DNA of 64,000 nucleotides from Chryseobacterium potabilaquae (GTDB taxonomy: Bacteria > Bacteroidota > Bacteroidia > Flavobacteriales > Weeksellaceae). The stretch lies in assembly GCF_902728265.1 (NCBI RefSeq), contig NZ_CACVBR010000012.1:28003-92002 (forward strand). Reading direction: 5' to 3'. The position numbers were made by a program, and so were the translations under genes. Shown here one piece after another: positions 26,395 to 35,990 of this stretch (its first letter is position 1; every line of letters starts with the position of its first letter). The notes beneath the pieces were generated by a model that was not told the DNA's origin, ran no database searches, and saw only the letters and a program-made list of their open reading frames with translations.

Positions 26395-27261
26395 TTATGT
26401 AAATTTTTTTAAAATTTTATTTTCAATAAAACTATATTCATGAAGTTCCGCTCCAAAACTTTTAAAAAAAACTTCTATTCCACGAATATTACTTCCCATA
26501 AAATTAAATTTCTTTTCGTGAATATAGTGTTGTAGAATGCGATCAATAATAAAGGATGATCCATTTTCAACTTTATATTCTTCATCGTTGAAAAGAGCCA
26601 GTAATGATAATTCTTTATTTTCGGTGATTAATAAAGCAAGACTAATTAATTGATCCCCCAAATAAGCCCCACATATTGTAACAAATTTATTGGTGATAAG
26701 AAAGTCGAGATATTTCTTAAATATTTCAAAATCAGCTTGAGTAGGAATTCCTTTAGAATTCTTCTCAATAAACATCATACATTCTTTATTGATACTGAGC
26801 TCTTTATAAATGAGATGTCTTGTACTTTTTGTTGTTGACTTTCTTCCTTTAAAATATTTTTTTCTTCTTAAAATTTCATAATCAGAAATAGGAATTATAT
26901 AATTTTTCTTTTTCTCTAAAACAGAGGGAAAATTATTATATTGATTAAAAGAATACAAGAATACCCAATACTCTTTTTTCAAAAAAGCTAAAAAAAGATG
27001 GTTGATTTCACTATCATCTTTTTTTGAGAAAATTCCTAATTGTTGACAAAAAAGAGGCATATGAACAAAGTTAAATCCAAATTTCTTGGTTAAATGTATG
27101 GGCATTACAGCTTCATAATCACCATATACCAATATATGCCATTTTCCTGAAAGTTTATCTAAAACATTTTTCCTAGCATACCAATTTTTCTGACAAGATT
27201 CATCTAAACATCTAGAATATTTTTCAAAATCAATTTCCTGATATCGTAATTTTCTAATCAT
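26395..27261 (-). CDS. FemAB/GNAT-like acyltransferase
   Basis: A 288-aa protein of the FemAB-like GNAT superfamily. Matching signs are YRSRCLDESCQKNWYARK-like N-terminal start (ENLCQ...WHILVYGDYEAVMPI), the RKSTTKSTRH segment, and a C-terminal GNAT core, ITENKELSLLALFNDEEYK then SFIIDRILQHYIHEKKFNF and GSNIRGIEVFFKSFGAEL. Substrate could be an aminoacyl-tRNA, peptide or polysaccharide; not decidable. Its start overlaps the radC stop by four bases, so translation is coupled. Confidence 0.65.
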   Translation of the reverse strand: MIRKLRYQEIDFEKYSRCLDESCQKNWYARKNVLDKLSGKWHILVYGDYEAVMPIHLTKKFGFNFVHMPLFCQQLGIFSKKDDSEINHLFLAFLKKEYWVFLYSFNQYNNFPSVLEKKKNYIIPISDYEILRRKKYFKGRKSTTKSTRHLIYKELSINKECMMFIEKNSKGIPTQADFEIFKKYLDFLITNKFVTICGAYLGDQLISLALLITENKELSLLALFNDEEYKVENGSSFIIDRILQHYIHEKKFNFMGSNIRGIEVFFKSFGAELHEYSFIENKILKKFT

Positions 27262-27935
27262 AATAATCCTTCGTCTGAAAAGCTGAAATAAGAGTTTTGT
27301 GTAATAATTAAATGATCCAAAAGCTGGATACTTAATGTCTTTCCTCCTCCTAATATTTTTTGAGTAATCTGCATATCATCTTTACTAGGATCTAAACTTC
27401 CCGACGGATGATTATGGGCGATAATCACTGCAGTGGCAAAATGATCCAAAGCGGTTTTAAATAATATCCTCACATCAACAATAGATTGGCTAATTCCTCC
27501 ATGAGTTAATTGAGCCACATGAATGACTTTATTACTCTGATTCAAAAAAATAGCCCAAAATTCTTCGGTTCTTAAATCTGATAAATAGTTTTTTAAGACA
27601 TTATAGGCATCTCTACTATTGGAAATTGTTATTTTTTCAGGAATATCCTGGCTTGCCCTTCTTCTTCCAATCTCCAATGCCGTCGCTATGGAAATCGCTT
27701 TAACTTCTCCTATTCCTTTAAACTTCACTAAATCTTTCACAGAAAGTAAACTTAATTGGTTCCAATTATTATCTACTGAGGTTAAAATTCGTCTTGCTAA
27801 CTCTACCGCTGATTCATCTTTATTTCCACTTCCCATAATAATAGCTAATAATTCGGAGTCGGAAAGTGAGTTCTTGCCCTTAAGTAAAAACTTTTCTCTA
27901 GGCCTATCATCTTCTGCAAGAAACTTTATGGACAT
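27258..27935 (-). CDS. radC: RadC-family JAMM/MPN protein
   Basis: A 225-aa member of the RadC (UPF0758) family. The N-terminal helix-hairpin-helix reads VKFKGIGEVKAISIATALEIG. The C-terminal JAMM motif is HNHPSGSLDPSKDD (about residue 173). The family was linked to DNA repair by old genetics, but its true role is uncertain. Length and motifs are complete. Confidence 0.92.
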   Translation of the reverse strand: MSIKFLAEDDRPREKFLLKGKNSLSDSELLAIIMGSGNKDESAVELARRILTSVDNNWNQLSLLSVKDLVKFKGIGEVKAISIATALEIGRRRASQDIPEKITISNSRDAYNVLKNYLSDLRTEEFWAIFLNQSNKVIHVAQLTHGGISQSIVDVRILFKTALDHFATAVIIAHNHPSGSLDPSKDDMQITQKILGGGKTLSIQLLDHLIITQNSYFSFSDEGLL

Positions 27936-27968
27936 TTTTAATAATTAAGTAAATTGTTTGTAAATAAT

Positions 27969-28541
27969 TTAATAGAAAGCATATAAAATAATGGGTTGTT
28001 TTGAGCCATCTATATATTTTGCTGATTGATTGAAAGCATATTGTGAAAGCATAGGACATCCAAGACTTAAACATGTGGGATTTGTCGATTCTTTATCGGG
28101 AACACAATGGTAGGAATGTAGAACAATGGCTCTTTCCATAGCATTATTATTGGTAGAATCTAAACCTTTTAAACGGTATGCTTTTCCAAATTTACCGATA
28201 TAACTTTCGCCAACTTCAAATTTCCCTAAAGAAGACTGATAAGACCCATTAATATTGCTAAATGTTAAGGAAGTAGTCTTTGTATTTTCAGAACCGGATC
28301 CATGAGACACAATGGCCCTCTGTAAAATACTGTCCTTTTTCAAATCATAGAAAAAATATCTATATTTTCCCGAATGAATTTTAAAATTAATAAAGATCGC
28401 CACATTTTGATTATAATCTTTTCCTTTAATATAATTTTTAACCTCTGAAATCGCCTCTTGGGGCAACCCTTCTAGGTGTTGAGCCTTAATCGTTCCATGC
28501 GAAATAAGAAGAAAAAATATGAAAAGAAAATGTTTCATCAT
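27969..28541 (-). CDS. Murein L,D-transpeptidase catalytic-domain protein, secreted
   Basis: A 190-aa exported protein with signal peptide KHFLFIFFLLISHGTIKAQ. The catalytic region holds VSHGSGSENTKT, then HSYHCVPDKESTN with a His pair, and SLGCPMLSQYAF with the nucleophile Cys. This is the arrangement of the YkuD-like family that cross-links or modifies peptidoglycan in the periplasm. Followed by an ABC ATPase gene 16 bases upstream on the same strand. Confidence 0.85.
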   Translation of the reverse strand: MMKHFLFIFFLLISHGTIKAQHLEGLPQEAISEVKNYIKGKDYNQNVAIFINFKIHSGKYRYFFYDLKKDSILQRAIVSHGSGSENTKTTSLTFSNINGSYQSSLGKFEVGESYIGKFGKAYRLKGLDSTNNNAMERAIVLHSYHCVPDKESTNPTCLSLGCPMLSQYAFNQSAKYIDGSKQPIILYAFY

Positions 28542-28557
28542 TGAGCGATATTATTAC

Positions 28558-29226
28558 TTATTCTATGATCATTCCGTCTTTCATAACTAATTTCCTGTCT
28601 GTAACATCTGCCAAATTAGGATTATGTGTTACAATTACAAATGTCTGATTGTATTTATCTCTTAAATCAAAAAATAATTGATGAAGGTCATCTGCATTTT
28701 TTGAATCTAAATTTCCTGTAGGTTCATCTGCAAAAATAATTTTAGGAGAATTTATAAGAGCTCTAGCAACCGCTACTCTTTGTGCCTCTCCTCCTGAAAG
28801 TTGATTAGGTTTATGGTGTCCTCTTTGTTCTATATTTAAGTCCTCAAATAAGGCATACGCTTTTTCTATTGCTTCTTTTTCATTGGTCCCTGCAATTTTT
28901 GTAGGAAGTAACACGTTTTCCAATGCCGTAAATTCTGGAAGTAATTGGTGAAACTGAAATACAAAACCAATATTTTGATTTCTAAATTTAGAAAGTTGCT
29001 TATCATTCATATTAATGAAGGATTCCCCTGCAATAGATATTTCAGTATCGTATTTACTAGAATTCGTAGGTACATCAAGCGTTCCTAAAATTTGCAAAAG
29101 CGTAGACTTTCCTGCTCCGGATTCTCCCACAATTGAAACCACCTCTCCTGTTTTGATATGGATATCAACCCCTTTTAACACTTCTAAATTTCCATACGAT
29201 TTATGGATATTTCTTGCTTTAATCAT
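28558..29226 (-). CDS. lolD: ABC transporter ATP-binding protein, LolD/MacB type
   Basis: A 222-aa ATPase. Walker [14 protein letters not shown]-loop near [21 protein letters not shown], signature [15 protein letters not shown] and Walker [14 protein letters not shown] are all present. [16 protein letters not shown] is typical of LolD, which powers release of lipoproteins from the inner membrane; MacB/FtsE-like relatives look similar. The membrane partner is not in the window, as is common for LolD in Bacteroidota. Symbol is by resemblance only. Confidence 0.75.
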   Translation of the reverse strand: MIKARNIHKSYGNLEVLKGVDIHIKTGEVVSIVGESGAGKSTLLQILGTLDVPTNSSKYDTEISIAGESFINMNDKQLSKFRNQNIGFVFQFHQLLPEFTALENVLLPTKIAGTNEKEAIEKAYALFEDLNIEQRGHHKPNQLSGGEAQRVAVARALINSPKIIFADEPTGNLDSKNADDLHQLFFDLRDKYNQTFVIVTHNPNLADVTDRKLVMKDGMIIE

Positions 29227-29307
29227 ATTTCAAAAATAGTAATTTGATTTTAAAATTCAAGTAAGAATAGTAAGGATAATTTTTATAAATCTACAATTTG
29301 TTTAAAT

Positions 29308-29334
29308 AAAAAACCTCTCAAATTGAGAGGTTTT
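29308..29334. terminator. Bidirectional-looking terminator after pdhC
   Basis: Stem AACCTCTCAA/TTGAGAGGTT with A-run on one side and T-run on the other. On the minus strand it ends the pyruvate dehydrogenase E2 transcript (stop at 29356). Confidence 0.85.
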
Positions 29335-29355
29335 AATATTTTAAAGACTAGAATA

Positions 29356-30951
29356 TTACAATAACAAAGTTAAAGGGTTTTCTAGATACATTTTTAATGT
29401 TTGTAAGAATTGAGCACCCGTAGCACCATCTACTACTCTATGATCACATGCCAATGAAAGTTTCATAATATTCCCCACAACAATTTGTCCTTCTTTTACA
29501 ATTGGCTTCTCAATAATGGCGCCTACTGAAAGAATGGCAGAATTGGGTTGGTTAATGATACTGGTAAAGGTTTCGATTCCGAACATACCTAAATTTGAAA
29601 TAGAGAATGTAGAACCTTCCATTTCATTTGCTTTCAGACCTTTATTCTTTGCTCTCGAAGCCATATCTTTTACGACAACTGAAATTTGAGTATAGTTCAT
29701 TTGATCTGTATTCTTAAGTACAGGAACTACCAATCCATCAGGAATTGCTACCGCTACCCCTACATTAATATTTCCTCTATGAATAATTTTATCACCTGCC
29801 CAACTTGAATTCACTTGAGGATGTTTTCTTAAAGCAATTGCGGTTGCCTTAATAATCATATCATTGAAAGAAATTTTTGTATCTGGTAAAGAATTGATTT
29901 CCTTTCTAGCCTCGATGGCTTTGTCCATGTTAATCTCCACCATTAGGTAATAATGAGGTGCAGAAAATTTACTCTCGGAAAGACGTTTTGCAATCACGTT
30001 TCTTACCTGTGAGTTTTGAGTTTCCGTATCCTCTCCTTGAACAAAACTTGGCGCTACCGGAGCAGCTTGACTTGCAGAAGACGCCACTGAAGATGGTTGA
30101 TAATTTTCAATATCTTTCTTCACGATTCTTCCATTTTCTCCGGAACCTTTAACACTGTTGATGTTAACACCCTTATCTTGAGCCATTTTCTTTGCTAGAG
30201 GTGATATAGCAACTCTATCAGAAGAAGAATTCGAAGTAGATATTGATTTTTCTTCAATTTTCTTTTCTACTTTTTGTTCAGTGGTTTTTTCAGAAGATGG
30301 GACAGCTTGTTTTTTAGAACCAATATTAGATACATCAGTTCCTGCAGGCCCAATAATCGCCAAAACAGAATCCACAGGAGAAGCTCCTCCTTCTTCAACA
30401 CCTTGCTTTAATAAAACCCCATCAAATTCAGATTCAAAGTCCTGAACTGCTTTATCTGTTTCAATCTCCGCAAGAAGATCACCTTCTTTTACTGTATCTC
30501 CTACATTCTTATGCCACTTTGCTACTTTACCTTCTGTCATTGTATCAGAAAGTCGAGGCATTGTAATAATTTCTACTCCTTTTGGAATATCTGCTGACAC
30601 TTGTTCAACAGGAGTTGCGTTATTTTCTGTTTTAGATTCTTCTTCAGATTTCTTTTCTTCAGAACTTGGTGATGCAGAAGTATTTCCCTCTGTCAATCCT
30701 GAAATATCTTCTCCTTCATTTCCGATAATCGCTAACACAGAATCTACAGCAGCTGCATTACCTTCTTCTACACCAATGTATAAAAGAGTACCCTCTATTT
30801 CAGACTCAAAATCTTGAACAGCCTTATCGGTTTCAATTTCAGCTAAAATATCACCTTCCTTTACTTTATCTCCTACTTTTTTATGCCATTTTGCCACCTT
30901 TCCTTCCGTCATCGTATCGGAAAGTCGGGGCATTGTAATTACTTCTGCCAT
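29356..30951 (-). CDS. pdhC: Pyruvate dehydrogenase E2, dihydrolipoamide acetyltransferase
   Basis: A 531-aa E2. Two lipoyl domains (about 1-78 and 130-208) each carry the lipoate-lysine site ETDKAVQDFES. A peripheral-subunit-binding domain RVAISPLAKKMAQDKGVNIN lies near 245, and the C-terminal catalytic core ends with the DHRVVDGATGAQFL active-site motif (His and Asp, about 502). Linkers are rich in Ser, Glu and Lys. It transfers acetyl groups from pyruvate to CoA in the core complex. It directly follows pdhA on the same strand, with no E1-beta gene between or nearby. Confidence 0.95.
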   Translation of the reverse strand: MAEVITMPRLSDTMTEGKVAKWHKKVGDKVKEGDILAEIETDKAVQDFESEIEGTLLYIGVEEGNAAAVDSVLAIIGNEGEDISGLTEGNTSASPSSEEKKSEEESKTENNATPVEQVSADIPKGVEIITMPRLSDTMTEGKVAKWHKNVGDTVKEGDLLAEIETDKAVQDFESEFDGVLLKQGVEEGGASPVDSVLAIIGPAGTDVSNIGSKKQAVPSSEKTTEQKVEKKIEEKSISTSNSSSDRVAISPLAKKMAQDKGVNINSVKGSGENGRIVKKDIENYQPSSVASSASQAAPVAPSFVQGEDTETQNSQVRNVIAKRLSESKFSAPHYYLMVEINMDKAIEARKEINSLPDTKISFNDMIIKATAIALRKHPQVNSSWAGDKIIHRGNINVGVAVAIPDGLVVPVLKNTDQMNYTQISVVVKDMASRAKNKGLKANEMEGSTFSISNLGMFGIETFTSIINQPNSAILSVGAIIEKPIVKEGQIVVGNIMKLSLACDHRVVDGATGAQFLQTLKMYLENPLTLLL

Positions 30952-31049
30952 AATTTTATTTGGTTAATTCGTTAATGTGATGATGTAATGATAAGAACAG
31001 TGACATATAAATTATCACATTAACATATCATCGTATCAGCAAATTATTT

Positions 31050-32051
31050 TTAGTTTTCTAATTTATCTATGAACGGATAATCTTCTTGAGCATATACATA
31101 CTCATAGATTTTTTCAGCATCAGGATATGGAGAATTTTCCATAAACTCTATACACTCATCTACAAAATCTCTTGATTTATTATCCATAGCCTCCAGCTCT
31201 TGTTCAGTGGCCCAATTATTTGATAAAATTCTATGTTTTATCAATTCTATAGGATCATCATTTTTATGAATAGCTACTTCTTCTTTAGATCTATAAGGTT
31301 CAGCATCAGACATTGAATGTCCTCTATAACGATATGTTCTTGCTTCAATAAAAGTAGGACCGTCGCCTCTTCGTGCTCTTTCAATAGCTTCATAAGCTAC
31401 TTCAGCCACTTTTTCAGGATCCATTGCATCTACGGCAAGACAAGGCATTTCATATCCAAGTCCTAGTTTATAGATATCTTCATGGTTGGCTGTTCTCTTT
31501 ACAGAAGTTCCCATGGCATATTGGTTATTTTCCACTACAAATACTACCGGTAGCTTCCAATTCATCGCCATATTAAATGTTTCATGTAATGATCCTTGTC
31601 TAGCTGCACCATCTCCAAAAAAGCAAATATTTACTGCTTTTCTGTCAAAATATTGATCTGCAAATGCTATCCCGGCTCCTAAAGGAATCTGTCCTCCAAC
31701 AATTCCGTGACCACCATAAAAACGATGCTCTTTACTAAAAATGTGCATAGATCCACCCATACCACCTGATGTCCCTGTAGCTTTACCGCAAAGTTCAGCC
31801 ATGATTCTTTTTGGATCTACTCCCATTGCCATTGGATGGATATGACATCTATAAGCAGTAATCATACTATCTTTAGTTAAATCCATTGCATGAGTAAAAC
31901 CGGCAGGTATAGCTTCCTGACCATTATACAAATGTAAAAAACCTCTGATTTTTTGTTTTAGATAAAGAGAACGGCACTTGTCTTCAAACCTTCTCCACAT
32001 TGTCATATCTTCATACCATTTAAGGTATACCTCTTTAGAAAATTCTTTCAT
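31050..32051 (-). CDS. pdhA: Pyruvate dehydrogenase E1 alpha subunit
   Basis: A 333-aa thiamine-diphosphate enzyme subunit. It shows GFLHLYNGQEAIPAGF, the conserved GGHGIVGGQIPLGAG, GDGAARQGSLHETFNMA as the diphosphate and magnesium motif, and RYRGHSMSDAEPYRSKEE, the loop that in the family carries the phosphorylation-site sequence. It decarboxylates pyruvate and loads the E2 lipoyl arm. The beta subunit must be encoded elsewhere. Confidence 0.94.
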   Translation of the reverse strand: MKEFSKEVYLKWYEDMTMWRRFEDKCRSLYLKQKIRGFLHLYNGQEAIPAGFTHAMDLTKDSMITAYRCHIHPMAMGVDPKRIMAELCGKATGTSGGMGGSMHIFSKEHRFYGGHGIVGGQIPLGAGIAFADQYFDRKAVNICFFGDGAARQGSLHETFNMAMNWKLPVVFVVENNQYAMGTSVKRTANHEDIYKLGLGYEMPCLAVDAMDPEKVAEVAYEAIERARRGDGPTFIEARTYRYRGHSMSDAEPYRSKEEVAIHKNDDPIELIKHRILSNNWATEQELEAMDNKSRDFVDECIEFMENSPYPDAEKIYEYVYAQEDYPFIDKLEN

Positions 32052-32132
32052 GTGTTAGCCTTTGCTTGTTTATGATGAAAATAGTTCAGCAAAATTATGA
32101 AAAAAACTTTGTTTTTATTGCATATCTCTCAA

Positions 32133-32161
32133 TTGTTTTTTTAGTTATAATATTATATTTA
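32133..32161 (+). promoter_or_regulatory. Candidate promoter of the PAP2-like gene
   Basis: TTG at 32133-32135 and TATATTTA at 32154-32161 are separated by 18 bases, a good fit to the Flavobacteriales pattern TTG-N17..23-TAnnTTTG except for the last base. The start codon ATG is at 32179. Confidence 0.5.
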
Positions 32162-32178
32162 CATTCTTAAACTTGAAT

Positions 32179-32781
32179 ATGGAAGGAAAACAATATTTAT
32201 TTGTGCATACAATTTCAAAAATCATATCAGATTTTTTTAATCCGCTAGTTTCGTTATTTATATTTTTCTTATATATGAGTGTTCAGAAATATTCTTTTAA
32301 AGATTCACTTATATATTTTTCACCTATCCTACTGATCATCATACTTCCCGTAATTATTTGGTTAGTTTGGAACGTAAAAACAGGAAGATATACTAATATG
32401 GATGTTTCCAATCGCAATCAAAGAAAAACATTATATATATTCATTGGAATCTGTGTTATTACTTATCTCATTTTTCACTACATACAAAATAGACATCTAG
32501 ATTTTGTTATGTTGTTTATATTAATTTTGTTAATTACTTTACAAATTAGCAATTTTTATATTAAAAGTTCAATGCATACCGCATTTAATATATTTGTTGC
32601 GGCGTTATTTTTCTCATTAAATCCTCAAGCAGGACTGATTTGGTTGGGAATTGCAGTACTCGTTGGAATTACGAGAATCATATTAAAAAGACATACTGTA
32701 AAAGAAGTATTTATGGGTGCCGGAATCGCATTTGTGATATCTTTTATTTATCTTTATTGCAATATACAATTTCAATATTAA
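32179..32781 (+). CDS. PAP2-like membrane phosphatase, degenerate active site
   Basis: A 200-aa protein with six hydrophobic segments. The start is placed at the ATG two codons after an in-frame TTG. In the C-terminal half, KSSMHTAFN sits where PAP2 phosphatases have PSGH and RIILKRHTVKEVFMG where they have SRxxxxxHxxxD. The last Asp is replaced by Glu, and the first motif KxxxxxxRP is not obvious (MDVSNRNQRK is the nearest). It may be a divergent lipid phosphatase or an inactive relative. The BlaI regulator gene follows after 9 bases. Confidence 0.6.
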   Translation: MEGKQYLFVHTISKIISDFFNPLVSLFIFFLYMSVQKYSFKDSLIYFSPILLIIILPVIIWLVWNVKTGRYTNMDVSNRNQRKTLYIFIGICVITYLIFHYIQNRHLDFVMLFILILLITLQISNFYIKSSMHTAFNIFVAALFFSLNPQAGLIWLGIAVLVGITRIILKRHTVKEVFMGAGIAFVISFIYLYCNIQFQY

Positions 32782-32790
32782 TTATACTAT

Positions 32791-33255
32791 ATGAAAATAA
32801 ACCACCTCACATCAGCAGAAGAAAACTTAATGATGTTATTTTGGAAATTGGATTCTTTTTATTTAAAAGATATTATGGAAAAACATCCTGAGCCTAAACC
32901 TCACCAAAATACAGTTTCCACTTATTTAAAAATATTAGTTGAAAAAGGATTTCTATCAACTGAAAAAGAAGGCAGAATTTTCAAATATACCACACTGATT
33001 CCTCAAGAAGATTATAAAGAATTTTTATTAAAAGAACTTTCCCATAAATTTTTCAATAATTCTGGAAAAGAAATCTTGGACTTTTTACTCAATATAAAAA
33101 TGATTTCACAAGATGATTTGAAAGAGTATTTCAAGCTTAAATGGGAACTAAGACCCCTCAAAATAAAAGAACCTACTTTGGAATATGCAGAGGCTATTTT
33201 AAATCCTAAAAAGAAGAAAAAAAATAAAGAGAAAAAGAAGAAGAAAAAAAGTTAA
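32791..33255 (+). CDS. BlaI/MecI/CopY-type transcriptional regulator with lysine tail
   Basis: A 154-aa winged-helix repressor: LTSAEENLMMLFWKLDSFYL, the recognition region HQNTVSTYLKILVEKGFLST and FKYTTLIPQEDYKEFLLKEL. The last 15 residues are almost all Lys (KKKKKNKEKKKKKK), unusual for the family, where the DNA-contact region is N-terminal. The usual BlaR1/M56 sensor peptidase is absent; the next gene, 23 bases on, encodes a DUF4153 membrane protein instead. The operator is unknown. Confidence 0.85.
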   Translation: MKINHLTSAEENLMMLFWKLDSFYLKDIMEKHPEPKPHQNTVSTYLKILVEKGFLSTEKEGRIFKYTTLIPQEDYKEFLLKELSHKFFNNSGKEILDFLLNIKMISQDDLKEYFKLKWELRPLKIKEPTLEYAEAILNPKKKKKNKEKKKKKKS

Positions 33256-33278
33256 ATCAATATAACACCTTTACAAAT

Positions 33279-35060
33279 ATGAAAAAAAAGATCCAGGAAA
33301 CCCTAAGTAGAACCACTGAGGTTGTTTCCATCTATCCTATGGTTCTATTAATGGCATTATTAGCTTCAATTGGAACCATTTTTATGTTTGAAAACAACCA
33401 CGATCGTGAACAATTTTTCCCCTATTCAAAGTTTACTATTTGTTGTTGTTTAGGAATTTCCCTTATGTTTGCGCTAAAAATGCTTTCTCAAAGAATCGGG
33501 AAAAGTATACTATTGCAAGTAGTGGGAATTATTTTCTTAATCGGATTTTATTTTATTTTCCCAAAAAAAGAAAAAGATTTTACAGAGATTTATGGATACA
33601 TTATCGCCGTTACGATTCTCTTGGCACATTTATCAGTCTCTTTTTTTCCATTTCTTGATAAAAATAAAGAGCTCAGCTTTTGGCAGTATAATAAAAATCT
33701 ATTTGTCAATATTTTTCTCACCGCTATTTTTACCGGAGTCCTTACCATCGGTGTTGAGCTAGCCATCCTAGCAATTGATAAGCTTTTTGATTTTAAATTT
33801 CATGATAACCTTTATACCAATACCTTTTACATTCTTTCCATTTTTGGAAGTTGCTTTATATTTCTACTATTTGATGAGAAAGGATTAAGTACCCTTGAAA
33901 AAGAAGGGAATTATCCAAATATCTTAAAGTTTTTCACTCAATTTATTCTTATTCCGTTGCTTCTCATATATGTCGTGATTCTCTATTTTTATTCGATTAA
34001 AATAGTAATCAATTGGGAGTTACCACGAGGTTGGGTTTCTTACTTAGTATTAGCTTATAGTATAATAGGGATTTTAGCATTACTTCTGGTCCATCCGCTA
34101 AAAGAAGAAAATGCAAAATCTTGGGTTAAAATATTTTCAAAAGCTTTCTACTATACTATTATCCCCTTAATCGTTTTACTTTTTGTTGCTATTTTTACGA
34201 GAATTTTAGAATATGGCTATACTGAACCTAGATATTTTATATTAATTCTTGCAATATGGCTTCTAAGCATTCTTTCATATTTTATTCTAAATAAAAAATC
34301 CAATATTAAATTTATTCCTATTAGTTTATTTGTTTTCGGAATATTTTCTTTAGTTTTTCCTTATTTAAATGCTTTTAGTGTAACAAAAAGAAGTCAAAAA
34401 TCCGAACTTCAAAAGATTTTAAATGAAAATAAACTGGTAAAGGAGGGCAAAATTAATTTTCAAAAGAACATTACAGATGCGGTTGCGAATGAAATTGCCA
34501 ATAAATTTGAATTTTTAGCCCAAAGAAAACAGCAAGATTTTTTATCAAACTTATTAGAAAAAGAAGACCAAAATAGTTTGGCTAAAAATATAGCTTCAGG
34601 GAATTTTTGGAATATACAATATGATATTCAGAATAAATTTATCCACAAAAGTGACACTCAAAAAGCATCTCAATATGAAAGATTGATTATCAATTCTGAA
34701 AAGCAAGCCCTAGAAATTGAAACCTATCGATACTTTATCGAGTTTCCACGGTATGACTTGGAAGCCAAAAGTATTAATACAAATGATCAATTTAAAATTA
34801 TAGATGACTTAAGTGGACACTTATCTTTAAAGGTAATTCTCAATTCTACAAAAGAAGTAGACTTAGGTCCTAGGATAGAGCAGCTATTAAAGAAATATGA
34901 AGGTAAAACAGGAACTATTACTGTCCCGGAAATATCTATGGAATCAGATTTAGGTAATTATCATATTAAGCTTATTTTCAAGAATATTATAAAGGAAAAA
35001 AATCCTTATGATAAAAATGCCAATATTTACTATGACAATGTTTATTTATTGATAAAATAA
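33279..35060 (+). CDS. DUF4153-type multi-pass membrane protein
   Basis: A 593-aa inner-membrane protein with about ten to twelve hydrophobic segments in the first 370 residues (for example YPMVLLMALLASIGTIFMF, ILLAHLSVSFFPFL, NIFLTAIFTGVLTIGVELAI, FYTIIPLIVLLFVAIF) and a soluble C-terminal part of about 220 residues. This build matches DUF4153 proteins common in Bacteroidota, function unknown. Gene order with BlaI suggests that the regulator controls it or responds to it. Confidence 0.8.
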   Translation: MKKKIQETLSRTTEVVSIYPMVLLMALLASIGTIFMFENNHDREQFFPYSKFTICCCLGISLMFALKMLSQRIGKSILLQVVGIIFLIGFYFIFPKKEKDFTEIYGYIIAVTILLAHLSVSFFPFLDKNKELSFWQYNKNLFVNIFLTAIFTGVLTIGVELAILAIDKLFDFKFHDNLYTNTFYILSIFGSCFIFLLFDEKGLSTLEKEGNYPNILKFFTQFILIPLLLIYVVILYFYSIKIVINWELPRGWVSYLVLAYSIIGILALLLVHPLKEENAKSWVKIFSKAFYYTIIPLIVLLFVAIFTRILEYGYTEPRYFILILAIWLLSILSYFILNKKSNIKFIPISLFVFGIFSLVFPYLNAFSVTKRSQKSELQKILNENKLVKEGKINFQKNITDAVANEIANKFEFLAQRKQQDFLSNLLEKEDQNSLAKNIASGNFWNIQYDIQNKFIHKSDTQKASQYERLIINSEKQALEIETYRYFIEFPRYDLEAKSINTNDQFKIIDDLSGHLSLKVILNSTKEVDLGPRIEQLLKKYEGKTGTITVPEISMESDLGNYHIKLIFKNIIKEKNPYDKNANIYYDNVYLLIK

Positions 35061-35061
35061 A

Positions 35062-35088
35062 AAAAGCGGCTCTACAGCCGCTTATATT
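35062..35088. terminator. Bidirectional terminator between DUF4153 and RRM genes
   Basis: An 8-bp perfect stem AAGCGGCT/AGCCGCTT with A-run to the left and T-rich sequence to the right, lying between two convergent genes (stops at 35060 and 35089). Confidence 0.9.
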
Positions 35089-35451
35089 TTACCAACGTTT
35101 TCCTCCGCCGTTGCCTCCACCACGGTTATTTCCGTAGCTTCCGCCACCTCCTCTGTTGTTTCCATAACTACCACCACCGCGGTTGTTATCAAAACTTCTT
35201 CTAGGTTTTTCTTCTCTTGGTTTAGCCTCAGAAACGTTAAGTTCTTTTCCGTTAAATTCTCTTCCGTTTAAAGCTTCTATAGCTTGTTGGCCTTCATCGT
35301 CATTCATTTCGATGAAACCAAAACCTCTGGAACGGCCAGTTTCTTTGTCTGTAATGATTTTAGCAGACGAAACTTCTCCAAATTCTGAAAATAGATCTTG
35401 CAACTCATACTCTTTGGTTGCATAATTGATGTTAGAAACAAAAATGTTCAT
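35089..35451 (-). CDS. Glycine-rich RRM RNA-binding protein
   Basis: A 120-aa protein made of one RNA-recognition motif (about 1-80) with RNP2 MNIFVSNINY at the start and RNP1 SRGFGFIEM at about 43-51. A tail of RGGG/YGNN repeats (90-120) ends GGGKRW. This build is typical of bacterial cold- or stress-type RNA-binding proteins (Rbp family). The long AT-rich upstream leader of 540 bases may carry its control. Confidence 0.9.
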   Translation of the reverse strand: MNIFVSNINYATKEYELQDLFSEFGEVSSAKIITDKETGRSRGFGFIEMNDDEGQQAIEALNGREFNGKELNVSEAKPREEKPRRSFDNNRGGGSYGNNRGGGGSYGNNRGGGNGGGKRW

Positions 35452-35530
35452 TTTAAAAAAAATTAAAAAATTAATTAATGATTTGGTTTATAAAAGAAAA
35501 ACAACATAATGAATGAACAAATATTGATTC

Positions 35531-35538
35531 CAAATATA
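35531..35538 (-). promoter_or_regulatory. -7 promoter element of the RRM protein gene
   Basis: The minus strand reads TATATTTG, a perfect TAnnTTTG match, 80 bases before the start codon. A TTG occurs 15 bases before it, slightly closer than the usual 17-23, so support is partial. It implies a leader of about 70 bases. Confidence 0.4.
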
Positions 35539-35963
35539 GACTAGCGCAAGATACAATTAATAATTTTAAATCAAAACTTTTTAATAAAGTATTTTTTTCA
35601 CCAACTATTGAATTTTAAATTCATGTATTAAAAAAAATAATAAGTTTTGTAAAATAACATCAGCTTTGCATATATTCAACATAATACTATGTAAAAATTT
35701 AGTAACAAAATTACATATGATGAAAAAGAAAACTATAAAAAAAATTTAAATAATTAATTTTTTAAAAAAAGCACTCCTCATTCTTTATCTAAGGGTTTGA
35801 ATTTTAAAATATTACCTCTAAACACAAAAAAACATTCAAAACATTTAATATAACATTCAAGTCTTTAAAAGAAAGACAATCGTAAAAATAATAATTAAAA
35901 GTATCAATAATTAGTTTTGAATAATAAAGTCAAATTAATTCAAAGAAAAAGACTTTTAAGAAT

Positions 35964-35971
35964 TAAATTTG
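35964..35971 (+). promoter_or_regulatory. -7 promoter element of the thioesterase/copper-module genes
   Basis: TAAATTTG fits the TAnnTTTG consensus 19 bases before the ATG at 35991. No TTG at the expected distance was found. Confidence 0.35.
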
Positions 35972-35990
35972 TAATGAAAAATAATCGAAA

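Larger units (their letters stand above)
35452..35990. other. Long AT-rich intergenic region between divergent genes
   Basis: About 540 bases without gene. It holds the promoters of the RRM gene (minus; -7-like CAAATATA complement at 35531-35538, reading TATATTTG) and of the thioesterase gene (plus; TAAATTTG at 35964-35971). No terminator or RNA gene is recognised. The RRM-side leader may be long. Confidence 0.5.
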
